Under the pieces are notes generated by a model that searched no databases, was not told the origin of the DNA, and saw nothing but the letters and a program-made list of their open reading frames with translations. Positions 9,290 to 17,813 of a DNA stretch of 64,000 nt are shown here, in pieces. Source of the stretch: an uncultured Clostridia bacterium (GTDB taxonomy: Bacteria; Bacillota; Clostridia; TANB77; UBA1234); contig CAKPEV010000005.1 of NCBI GenBank assembly GCA_934149405.1, positions 1 to 64,000 of the forward strand. The letters run 5' to 3'. The first letter of the stretch is position 1. Each line of letters starts with the position of its first letter. The translations under genes and the position numbers were made by a program.

Positions 9290-10381
9290 ATGGATAAGAG
9301 CAAAAAAATAAGAATTTTAGAAAGGGTAGGAGTATTTTTAGGAACGATACTTTTACTATATTTGCTAGTGAAATTTGCTACATACTTTATGCCATTTTTG
9401 ATAGCAGGAATTATAGCGATTTTGATAGAACCAGCTATAAAATTTTGCATGAATAAACTAAAAATGAGCAGAAGAGTAAGTTCGGTAATAATAGTTGCTT
9501 TAACAATTGTGTTATTAATTTTAGCAATTGTATATGGAAGTTTAGGAATAATAAAAGAAATAGGCAATCTTTCAAGCAATATAGGACCTGCGATAACGAC
9601 AACGACAAGGTTTATAGATTCATTGAGTGGTAAAGTTAGTGAGATATATCCAGATATTCCAGAAAATATATTGATTGCAGTTGAGAGCTCACTTGTTGAT
9701 TTCGTTGGAAAACTTGGAAATTTGGTTGCAGAGGCTGCTACTAAACTTGTTTCATTATTGCTTTCAGTTCCAACTATGATAATAAATACAGTAATAACAA
9801 TCCTTGCACTTATATTTTTTACAAAAGATAGGATTTATGTTATAGATATGATGGAACATCATATGCCAAAAAGTTGGATAAAGAAATGCATGGAAGTTGG
9901 TACTGAAATTTTTTCAACTATAGGCGGATACATAAGAGTATATGCCAAAATACTATTTATAACATTCGTAGAATTATATGTAGCATTTATAATAATAAAC
10001 GCAATAGGATTTAAAATTGACTACCCATTGATACTTGCTATGGTAATATCGATAGTTGATATATTGCCTATACTTGGCGTAGGAACAGTGCTTATTCCTT
10101 GGGCTTTGTGGATGCTTGTAGTTGGTAACTGGGGCCTTGCACTTGCACTTATAATAACATATGGTGCAATCTTTTGCATAAGACAATTTTTAGAGCCAAA
10201 ACTAGTAAGTAAACAATTTGGAATACATCCACTAGTTACATTATTTGCAATGTATGCAGGATATAAATCATCAGGTGTATTTGGACTTATCTTAGGACCA
10301 GTTTTACTTATGGTACTAAGATGCATATTTGCAAAACAAATAGAGAATGGATTATTCAAAGATATATTCGAAGAAAAATAA
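9290..10381 (+). CDS. AI-2E family membrane transporter
   Basis: A 363-residue integral membrane protein of the AI-2E/PerM (UPF0118) family. Hydrophobic stretches at about residues 12-45 and 62-84 form the N-terminal pairs. A soluble segment (residues 85-155) contains SSNIGPAITTTTRFIDSL. A block of helices follows from about residue 156 with the family signatures SIVDILPILGVG (near 255) and RQFLEPKLVSKQFGIHPL (near 302). Some members export signalling molecules or ions, but the substrate cannot be told from sequence. AAGAGGTG precedes the ATG. It stands alone with a terminator at 10391-10431. Confidence 0.9.
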   Translation: MDKSKKIRILERVGVFLGTILLLYLLVKFATYFMPFLIAGIIAILIEPAIKFCMNKLKMSRRVSSVIIVALTIVLLILAIVYGSLGIIKEIGNLSSNIGPAITTTTRFIDSLSGKVSEIYPDIPENILIAVESSLVDFVGKLGNLVAEAATKLVSLLLSVPTMIINTVITILALIFFTKDRIYVIDMMEHHMPKSWIKKCMEVGTEIFSTIGGYIRVYAKILFITFVELYVAFIIINAIGFKIDYPLILAMVISIVDILPILGVGTVLIPWALWMLVVGNWGLALALIITYGAIFCIRQFLEPKLVSKQFGIHPLVTLFAMYAGYKSSGVFGLILGPVLLMVLRCIFAKQIENGLFKDIFEEK

Positions 10382-10390
10382 TATAAGAAA

Positions 10391-10431
10391 GCGGAGTAAA
10401 AAGCTAAGTGGCTCTTTACTCCGTATTTTTA
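10391..10431 (+). terminator. Intrinsic terminator after the AI-2E family gene
   Basis: CGGAGTAAA (10392-10400) pairs with TTTACTCCG (10415-10423), with T's following. It also faces the convergent gene at 10433. Confidence 0.8.
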
Positions 10432-10432
10432 T

Positions 10433-10904
10433 TTAAAATTTATTCTTTGGTGGGTATACAGCTGCTTCATTAGGCGTTGTAATTTTTTTGATTTCAAAGA
10501 CTTCTATTATTGGCATAGGGCCATGGTAATCTTTTAATTTAATTGTGCCGTTGATTTCTATCCAAGAGTTATTTTCAAAGTTTTTGATTTCATCAGATTC
10601 ACATAAAAAACCAACAATTCTATAATCATTATCTGAAACAATCATATCTCTAGCTGTTACAAATTGATTTTGTTTAAAATCATTAACTCTAAAAACGTAT
10701 CCAGTAGAATGAATTTTCTTGCCGTATGTATTTATCTGTGTTATCATGTACATCTTTTAATATGCTAGTATAGTTACTATTATTCATAATGATAGTCTTG
10801 CCAGCAAAAAGTTTGGCAAAGCACAAAAGTGAAAGCAAAATAATAATTGTAGATAAGATAATTATAAAAAGTTTAAAGCTAAATTTTATATTTATAATCT
10901 TCAT
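10433..10904 (-). pseudogene. DUF1980/TIGR03943-like membrane protein interrupted by a one-base frameshift
   Basis: Two overlapping minus-strand frames make one recognisable protein. The first, from ATG 10902-10904 (GGGGG site upstream), gives a membrane helix (residues 10-30) and NYTSILKDVHDNTDKYI. The second gives GKKIHSTGYVFRVNDFKQ and continues to the C-terminus. Joined, they read KYI-GKKIHSTGYVFR, which is the expected family run (NPxxYIGKxIxxxGFVYR). Removing one base, the G at about 10724 on the plus strand, restores a single frame of about 156 residues. No slippery heptamer is visible, so a recent inactivating mutation or a sequencing/assembly error is more likely than programmed frameshifting. 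The usual permease partner of this family is not adjacent, and the protein is shorter than typical members. Confidence 0.75.
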
Positions 10905-10970
10905 AAAAATATCCCCCAATCCTTAGTAAATCTTATGACTTTTTTGAAAAAATATGACAATGTTGTGTGG

Positions 10971-11095
10971 AGTTACTATTCAGTCTTCAAAAATAAAATG
11001 TATGTATCAAATGTAAAAAAATGTAGCGGAGCTTAAGTGTGCTCCACAAAAATATTATTGTTTAGGCTTGTATGATTTAAGGTTGAACAGTAACT
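10971..11095. repeat. Short imperfect inverted repeats in an intergenic region
   Basis: AGTTACTATTCA (10971-10982) and TGAACAGTAACT (11084-11095) are inverted copies with one mismatch, enclosing a smaller hairpin (GGAGC...GCTCC near 11030-11043). This may be a decayed mobile element or an RNA structure ahead of cmk. Confidence 0.3.
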
Positions 11096-11183
11096 GTGTG
11101 TACAGATAGATTTTAAGTAGGCTTTTTAAATCTTGATAAGATTTTAGATATGTTATATAATTTATAGGCGAGGGGGCGGTTAC

Positions 11184-11843
11184 ATGATAGTTGCAATAGA
11201 TGGTCCTGCAGGGACAGGAAAGGGAACTGTAGCAAAACTAATTTCAGAAAGACTAGACTTCGTATATATAGATACAGGTGCGATGTACAGATGCATAACT
11301 TTAAAGATGATAAGAGAAAACATCTCATTAAATGAAGAAGAAAAAATAAAGGATTTACTAGAAAGAACGAAAATAACATTCAAAAATCTAGATGATAAAC
11401 AACATGTATATTTAGATGGAGAAGATGTTTCAGATTTAATAAGAAAACCTAATGTAAATGAATTAGTTTCACCGGTTTCAGCAATAAAAATAATAAGAAT
11501 AAAAATGGTAGAGCTTCAACGCAAATTAGGTGAAGAGGGAAATGTCATAATGGAAGGCAGAGACATAACAACTGTTGTATTTCCAAATGCTGAAGTAAAG
11601 ATATATTTAGATGCAAAGCTAGAGATAAGAGCGGAAAGAAGATACAAAGAGTTAATCGCAAGAGGAAATGATGTAACATATGAGGATACATTAGAAAGCA
11701 TAAGAAAAAGAGACAAAAATGACATGGAAAAAGAAATGGGTGCATTAAAAATCGCAGAAGATGCTGTAGTTATTGATACATCTAATATGACCATCGAAGA
11801 AGTGTATGATAAAATAAAAGAAATAATAGAGTTAAAAAAGTAA
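11184..11843 (+). CDS. cmk: Cytidylate kinase
   Basis: Phosphorylates CMP and dCMP with ATP in pyrimidine nucleotide synthesis and salvage. The 219-residue length is normal. The P-loop is GPAGTGKGT at residues 7-15, followed by YIDTGAMYRCIT (NMP-binding), MEGRDITTVVFPNA near residue 123, and the LID region with IRAERRYKEL and RDKNDM. The ATG at 11184 follows GAGGGGGCGG. It starts a run of plus-strand genes (cmk, plsC, scpB, addB, lipoprotein, addA) that are spaced by 20-130 bases and may be partly co-transcribed. Confidence 0.96.
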   Translation: MIVAIDGPAGTGKGTVAKLISERLDFVYIDTGAMYRCITLKMIRENISLNEEEKIKDLLERTKITFKNLDDKQHVYLDGEDVSDLIRKPNVNELVSPVSAIKIIRIKMVELQRKLGEEGNVIMEGRDITTVVFPNAEVKIYLDAKLEIRAERRYKELIARGNDVTYEDTLESIRKRDKNDMEKEMGALKIAEDAVVIDTSNMTIEEVYDKIKEIIELKK

Positions 11844-11971
11844 TATGAGAGATTATGAAAGAAATTTAAATAAGAATGGCGACTTACATTCTATAATAAA
11901 AAACATGTGACTTTCATATCGTATAAATATAACAAAATCATAATCGCCATAAAAGGGCAAAAGGAGAAAAA

Positions 11972-12562
11972 ATGATTATAAGGTCAATCGTAAAAGGATT
12001 TGCACATATTTGTTTTCATACAATATATAGAACAAAAATAAAAGGAATAGAAAATATACCAAAAGAAGGCAAGGCCGTGCTTTGCTCTAATCATATACAT
12101 ATGTTTGATTCAGCAGGTATAATAGCTCATGTAAAAAGAATGACATATATAATAGCAAAAGAAGAATTATTTAAAACGAAATTTAAAAATTGGTTTATGA
12201 GACAAATGGGAACATTTCCTGTTGCCAGAGGAACTGGCGGAAAAGAAGCAATAGATACTGCAACAGAATATTTAAATCAGGGCAATCTTTTGCTTATATT
12301 CCCTGAGGGCACAAGAAACGGCTTAGCAAAAGGTGTAAAGTTTCAAAAAGGTGCAGCATACATAGCTATACAAAGTAAATCGCCAGTTATTCCTATAGGT
12401 GTTACAGGAACATTCAAACCGTTTTCGAAGATATGCATAAACATAGGCCAGCCTATAGATATAACAGAATATTTAGATGATGAAAAAGTAGACCCTAGAA
12501 AAGTAGTTGCATTAACTAAAAAAATAGAGAGTGAAGTAATAAAGCTAAGAGATGAAAATTAG
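11972..12562 (+). CDS. plsC: 1-acyl-sn-glycerol-3-phosphate acyltransferase
   Basis: Adds the second acyl chain to lysophosphatidic acid, giving phosphatidic acid at the membrane. The 196-residue protein has the acyltransferase motifs in order: NHIHMFD (HX4D, near residue 41), the GTFPVARGTGG segment, FPEGTRN near residue 110 and the VIPIGVTG strand near 145. A hydrophobic stretch lies near the N-terminus. AAAGGAG precedes the ATG. Gene order cmk-plsC is common in Bacillota. Confidence 0.94.
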   Translation: MIIRSIVKGFAHICFHTIYRTKIKGIENIPKEGKAVLCSNHIHMFDSAGIIAHVKRMTYIIAKEELFKTKFKNWFMRQMGTFPVARGTGGKEAIDTATEYLNQGNLLLIFPEGTRNGLAKGVKFQKGAAYIAIQSKSPVIPIGVTGTFKPFSKICINIGQPIDITEYLDDEKVDPRKVVALTKKIESEVIKLRDEN

Positions 12563-12693
12563 ATAAAGTACTGCAAATTAACTTATGAGACGAAGATGTT
12601 TAAACTTAAATGTATTTCAGAAAAGATGGATATATTATTTAAAAGAGTTAAAGAAATGATACATACAACCACAGATAAAGAGAGGATTAAAAA

Positions 12694-13266
12694 ATGGAAA
12701 AAGAAGAATTAGTTGGACTTATTGAAGCATTGCTTTTTGCAAGCGGAAAGATGGTAAATATAAAAGTTTTATGTGATGTAACAGGATGCGAAAAAGAAGA
12801 TGTCTTAGAAGCACTTAGCACATTAAAACAAAATTTAATAGAAAGAAAAAGCGGAATACAATTATTAGAAGTGAAAGAATCATATCAGCTTGCAACACTT
12901 GAAAAATACTATACATATATTTGTACAATGCTAGATAATAGACCAAAGCCAAATTTGTCACAAGCTGCTTTTGAGGTATTATCAATAGTTGCATATAATC
13001 AAAACGTGACAAGGGCTGAAATGGAAAAAATAAGAGGTGTTTCATCAGATAGTGCATTAAACAAATTATTAGAATACAACTTAGTTGAAGAAGCAGGAAA
13101 AATGGATGCACCAGGAAGACCAATGATGTATAGAACGACCGATGAATTCTTAAAGATGTTCGGGTATAATTCTATAAAAGACTTGCCAGAACTACCAAAG
13201 CTTAAAGAAGAAGTTGATGAGCAAATGAAAATCGAAGAAGAGTTATCTACAGAAGAAAATGCTTAA
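12694..13266 (+). CDS. scpB: Segregation and condensation protein B
   Basis: ScpB is the winged-helix kleisin-associated subunit of the SMC-ScpAB condensin. The 190-residue protein starts EELVGLIEALLFASGKMV and contains AAFEVLSIVAYNQNVTRAEM and EEAGKMDAPGRPMMYRTTDEFL, all typical. scpA, the usual neighbour, is not present in this window. The acidic tail (EEELSTEENA) is normal for the family. GAGAGG stands ahead of ATG, and the next gene addB begins 20 bases after the stop, suggesting co-transcription. Confidence 0.95.
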   Translation: MEKEELVGLIEALLFASGKMVNIKVLCDVTGCEKEDVLEALSTLKQNLIERKSGIQLLEVKESYQLATLEKYYTYICTMLDNRPKPNLSQAAFEVLSIVAYNQNVTRAEMEKIRGVSSDSALNKLLEYNLVEEAGKMDAPGRPMMYRTTDEFLKMFGYNSIKDLPELPKLKEEVDEQMKIEEELSTEENA

Positions 13267-13285
13267 AACTAAGGAGGTACAATAA

Positions 13286-16200
13286 TTGAAAATAATTTAT
13301 GGACGCAGTGGATGTGGTAAAACATACTTTGCAATGAATGAGATAAAAGAAAATATAAAAGGGGCTTATGAGGGCCCCTTACTTTACATTGTGCCAGAAC
13401 AATTTTCACTTACAGCTGAGGTCGACCTTTCAAAGATAATTGGCAGAGGTGGAATTATAAAAGCGGAGGTTGTTACATTTAAAAGATTGTGCCATCGAAT
13501 ATACAATGAGCATGGATTTAAAAAAGATACACTAGATACTGCGGCTAAAACTATGTTGCTTTATTATATTATGAGCAAAAACGAAAATAAGCTAAAAGTT
13601 CTTAATGGTGTTTCTAAAAATTTAGGATTAGTTACAACTGTGAGTGATATGATTTCAGAGTTTAAAAGATATAATGTAACACCCGAGATATTAAAAAGCT
13701 TTGCACCAAAAAGCGAATACCTAAAAATGAAACTAGATGACTTGATTTTTATATACGAAGCTTTCGAAGAAAAAAATCAAGGAAGTTACATGGATAAAGA
13801 TGATGAATATACAAAAATGTCAGAGCTTATAAAAAATTCGGAGATAGTAAAAGGTGCTAAGATATGGATAGATGGCTTCGATGGCTTTACACCACAAGAA
13901 TTAAATATAATAAATGAATTAGAAAAAGTCGCAGATGTATCTATACTTCTTACATTAGATGATTCGGATAACAATATGTTTTTACTAAATAAAAAAACAT
14001 ATCAAAAATTATCAAAAGAAAATAATGTAGAGGCAATATATTTGAGTGAGCAAAAGAGATTTAATAATATAGAATTAAAACATTTAGAAGAAAACTATAA
14101 TTCGACATTTATAAAAAAATACGAAGAAAAGACAAAAAACATAGATATACGAATAGAAAAAAATCCATATGAGGAAATAGAAAATATCGCTATAAAAATC
14201 TTAGAAAAAGTAAGAGATGAAAACTTAAGATACGAGAATATAGCTATAGTTACAAGAAACATAGATAGTTATAAAAACAATTTCAAGATGATTTTTACCA
14301 AGTACAATATTCCATACTTCTTTGATGATAAGCATGAACTTTCTGCACAACCTCTTATAACATTAGTGTCTATGCTTTTAGATATATGTACAAGCAATTA
14401 CTCATATGAATCAATCTTTAATTATCTAAAAACAGGACTTACAAATGTAGAAGATGTAAACGATATAGATAGGTTAGAAAATTATGTGCTAGAATGGGGT
14501 ATAAAGGGCAATACATGGCTTAAAGAATGGACATTTGGTAAATCAGACTTAGAAAAAATAAATCAGATAAGAAGACAAGTAATAGAGCCAATTGTAGAAT
14601 TTAAAAATAAGTTTTCAAAACAGAAAAAAGTATCTGAAATAGCAAAAGAGCTATATAACTTCCTTATAGAAATAAAAGCATATGAAAATATACAAAACAA
14701 GATAAAGAAGTTAAAAGAAAAAGAAAATCCAAGCGAAACCGAAATAGAGATAACAAACACATACATACAAGTATGGAATATATTTATAAAGTTATTAGAT
14801 GAAATTGTAATGGTACTTGGTGAAGAAGTCGTTTCATTTGATAGATTTAAAAATATATTAAAACAAGGAATAATGCAAAATCAAATAGGAATACTTCCAA
14901 CAACTAGAGACCATGTTGTAATAGGAGATGTTAGTAGAACTAGAAATTCAAATATAAAAGTTTTATTTGTAATAGGTTTAAATGACGGCGTTTTTCCGAT
15001 GCCATATAATGATGAGGGATTTATAAATGATACTGAAAGAAACGAATTATTAGACGGCGGAGTCGAAATCGCAAAGGATACAAAAATGCTTTTATTAGAA
15101 GAAAACTTTAATATCTATAAAGTATTAACAACACCGACAGATGAGCTTCATCTATCATATCCAATATCAGATACAGATGGAAAAGCACTTAGACCATCAG
15201 AGGTAATAAATAGTTTGAAAAGAATATTCCCTAATATAAAAATCAGTAGTGATGTAATAGCAAAAGAAACATTAAAAGAAAAGGTAAATACTATAAATTC
15301 TACAGTGCCCAACTTGTTAAATGATATAAGAGAAGAACTAGATGGCGAAAGCAAATCAGAAGAATGGAAGAAAATATATCTATGGTTTGCCGAAAATCAA
15401 AAAGAAAGAATTTCATATATTGAAGAGGGATTAAATTATAAAAACACAATAGAGTATATAAGCAAGGAAAGTGCAAATAAGTTATATGGAAACGAAATGA
15501 ATACAAGTGTATCAAAACTAGAAACATATGCTAATTGTCCTTTTAAATATTACTTGCAGTATGGATTAAACGCAAAAGAAAGAAAAGTATATAAGCTAGA
15601 TACACCAGATGTGGGAATATTTTTACACGAAATAATTGAAAGATTTTCAAACTACTTGTTAGAGAGAAATATAAGTTTTAGAGATATAGAAAAGGAAAAA
15701 AGTGATGAAATAGTATCAAACATTGTAGATGATGTTTTGGTGGATTTCAAATCTAATATAATGACAAGCACTAATAAAATGAAACAACTTAGCTTAAAGC
15801 TAAAGAAACTTATAAAAAGAGTAATCTGGACAATAGTATTGCAAATAAAAGAAAGCGATTTCGAAGTTGTAGCAAGCGAGTTAGAGTTTGGAAAAGACAA
15901 AAAAGTAAATGCCATAGAAATAGAATTAGAAAACGGGCAAAAAGTATTATTAAGTGGAAAGATAGATAGAGTGGATATAGCAAAAACTGAAGAGGGAAAA
16001 TACATAAGAATAATAGATTACAAATCATATAGCAAAGAAATGAAACTATTTAATGTATATTCAGGGCTAGAAGTACAGCTTATAACATACATGGATGCAG
16101 TGGATGAGCTTGAAGCAATGCCAGGAGGAATCTTATATCTAAAGTTAGATGACCCAATGATAAAAACATCAAAAAACATTGGAGGTGAAGAAATAGAAGA

Positions 16201-16585
16201 ACAAATAAGAAAATCACTAAGAATGAACGGAATGATAGTAGCAAACACAAGACTAATAAAAGCAATGGATACAGGAATGACATCAGAATCAAATAACCTA
16301 AACTTAAAAATATCGAAAGAAAAATACACAGGAAAAACATATGTTCCAACGGAAGAAGAATTTGAAAAACTAAGATTTCATGTAAGAAAAACATTAAGAA
16401 GTCTATGTGAAGAAATACTATCTGGCAAAATAAAAAATCAACCAGTAAAATGCAAAGGCAAAACACCATGCGCATATTGTGACTACAAAGTAATCTGCCA
16501 GTTCGATAAAAAACTCGGCAATGACTTTAAAACATTACACGAAATGAAGAAAGAGGAAATTTGGGAGCAACTAAAGTTAGAATAA
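13286..16585 (+). CDS. addB: ATP-dependent helicase/nuclease subunit B (AddB)
   Basis: With AddA forms the AddAB helicase-nuclease that processes double-strand breaks for recombination (the RecBCD counterpart). The start is TTG at 13286, chosen because AAGGAGG (13271-13277) is correctly spaced and MKIIYGRSGCGKT follows. The 1099 residues include a P-loop (GRSGCGKT), a dead-helicase-like middle, and a C-terminal nuclease domain with RIIDYKSY near residue 910. Cys751 (NCPFKYYLQYG) with Cys1062, Cys1065 and Cys1071 match the iron-sulfur cluster that pins the AddB nuclease domain. The gene is separated from addA by a lipoprotein gene, whereas the two are usually adjacent. Confidence 0.96.
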   Translation: MKIIYGRSGCGKTYFAMNEIKENIKGAYEGPLLYIVPEQFSLTAEVDLSKIIGRGGIIKAEVVTFKRLCHRIYNEHGFKKDTLDTAAKTMLLYYIMSKNENKLKVLNGVSKNLGLVTTVSDMISEFKRYNVTPEILKSFAPKSEYLKMKLDDLIFIYEAFEEKNQGSYMDKDDEYTKMSELIKNSEIVKGAKIWIDGFDGFTPQELNIINELEKVADVSILLTLDDSDNNMFLLNKKTYQKLSKENNVEAIYLSEQKRFNNIELKHLEENYNSTFIKKYEEKTKNIDIRIEKNPYEEIENIAIKILEKVRDENLRYENIAIVTRNIDSYKNNFKMIFTKYNIPYFFDDKHELSAQPLITLVSMLLDICTSNYSYESIFNYLKTGLTNVEDVNDIDRLENYVLEWGIKGNTWLKEWTFGKSDLEKINQIRRQVIEPIVEFKNKFSKQKKVSEIAKELYNFLIEIKAYENIQNKIKKLKEKENPSETEIEITNTYIQVWNIFIKLLDEIVMVLGEEVVSFDRFKNILKQGIMQNQIGILPTTRDHVVIGDVSRTRNSNIKVLFVIGLNDGVFPMPYNDEGFINDTERNELLDGGVEIAKDTKMLLLEENFNIYKVLTTPTDELHLSYPISDTDGKALRPSEVINSLKRIFPNIKISSDVIAKETLKEKVNTINSTVPNLLNDIREELDGESKSEEWKKIYLWFAENQKERISYIEEGLNYKNTIEYISKESANKLYGNEMNTSVSKLETYANCPFKYYLQYGLNAKERKVYKLDTPDVGIFLHEIIERFSNYLLERNISFRDIEKEKSDEIVSNIVDDVLVDFKSNIMTSTNKMKQLSLKLKKLIKRVIWTIVLQIKESDFEVVASELEFGKDKKVNAIEIELENGQKVLLSGKIDRVDIAKTEEGKYIRIIDYKSYSKEMKLFNVYSGLEVQLITYMDAVDELEAMPGGILYLKLDDPMIKTSKNIGGEEIEEQIRKSLRMNGMIVANTRLIKAMDTGMTSESNNLNLKISKEKYTGKTYVPTEEEFEKLRFHVRKTLRSLCEEILSGKIKNQPVKCKGKTPCAYCDYKVICQFDKKLGNDFKTLHEMKKEEIWEQLKLE

Positions 16586-16603
16586 AAAGGGAGAGAATCA
16601 GTT

Positions 16604-17782
16604 ATGAAAAATAAAAAAATAGTATTAGCTATAGCAATAATTTTAGTACTTGGATTAGCTGGGTGCAAATTAAGAGATAACTTAAATGATAATTACAAAG
16701 AAACAGAAAATATTGTTTCTGGAGAACAACTTGAAGTTAGAATAAAAAATATAAATGAAGCGACATCGCCTAAATTTGTTATGGACGAAAGTTTAAAAAC
16801 AGCTGAAATATTAAAAGATTCGAATAATGTAGATTATGTTAAATTATCTAGTGGGTATGTATTAGGTACATCTCCAGATGATAATAATCATAATAAGTTT
16901 TTTGAAAATTCACGAGAAATACTTCCATCAAAAATATACTTAAATAATCCGATTACCAAGTACTACTACAATTACAATGGAGAGGTATATGAAATACCTA
17001 TGGAAAAGTGCGAGAATGAAGATGAAGAAAGAATTGAATATCAAGACTATGAGTTGAAAGTTTATTTAAACACTGGTGTAGTAAGTGCATATGGCAAGAC
17101 TGCACATTTTATGGATAATTCCGAAAAAATCTTCGGAAAAGAAGATGTACTAAAGCACTTAGTAATGACATCTAAAAATGAAACTAAAACATACACGCCA
17201 ATCTATGAATTTGATTTGGACGATGATTTAGAAACAGTAGAGTTTGCAATTTCACATCCAGAAATGGATCCGGGTGATGGCGAGTATACAGTTATAAGAC
17301 CATTACAAATTGACAAAGATAAAAATTTAAAAGAATTTGTAGACATGGAAATTTGCGGAAATATATCAAATTATAGAAATGTGTTCTTTGCTCATTTGCC
17401 ACACAGAGGAATTTCGATAAACAGTTTGGTAGATAACTATATAGTGCTTACATATTATGTATATGATGAAAATGGTTTTACATGCGTTCAAAAACTAGCT
17501 AATGGAGACGATTGGTGGGATAATGACGAATATACTGAAAAACTAAAAGGGTATGCTTTTACACTAAATTCAGATATAGAATTTACAAAAGCGGATTCAG
17601 ACAATTATTATAAAGTGGATTATACTACATGGGGACAAAATGAAACTGCAGAAAAAGTGACACTTCCAAAAGGAACAAAAATACATGTCCTAAAAATATT
17701 AGATAGTACAGGAAATTCAATAGTAGAAACATTAGACGGAACAACATATATGATAGCAAGCTTTGCTGGAATGACAATATAG
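16604..17782 (+). CDS. Predicted lipoprotein of unknown function
   Basis: A 392-residue protein with a lipoprotein signal: positively charged start, hydrophobic core and LAGC lipobox, with Cys at about residue 21. The mature part is rich in Asp, Glu and Tyr and has no domain I recognise. Near the C-terminus, EKVTLPKGTKIHVLKILDST followed by a short beta pattern could be a divergent SH3-like fold. It should be anchored on the outer face of the membrane. It is inserted between addB and addA with short gaps (18 and 31 bases), so it is likely co-transcribed with the recombination genes although no link in function is evident. GGGAGAG precedes the ATG. Confidence 0.75.
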   Translation: MKNKKIVLAIAIILVLGLAGCKLRDNLNDNYKETENIVSGEQLEVRIKNINEATSPKFVMDESLKTAEILKDSNNVDYVKLSSGYVLGTSPDDNNHNKFFENSREILPSKIYLNNPITKYYYNYNGEVYEIPMEKCENEDEERIEYQDYELKVYLNTGVVSAYGKTAHFMDNSEKIFGKEDVLKHLVMTSKNETKTYTPIYEFDLDDDLETVEFAISHPEMDPGDGEYTVIRPLQIDKDKNLKEFVDMEICGNISNYRNVFFAHLPHRGISINSLVDNYIVLTYYVYDENGFTCVQKLANGDDWWDNDEYTEKLKGYAFTLNSDIEFTKADSDNYYKVDYTTWGQNETAEKVTLPKGTKIHVLKILDSTGNSIVETLDGTTYMIASFAGMTI

Positions 17783-17813
17783 AAGTTTCATATAATAAAA
17801 AGGAGCAAATTTT

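Noticed and set aside
10680..10760. Programmed ribosomal frameshift in the DUF1980-like gene
   Set aside because: No slippery heptamer or stimulatory structure at the junction; a mutation or sequencing error explains it better.
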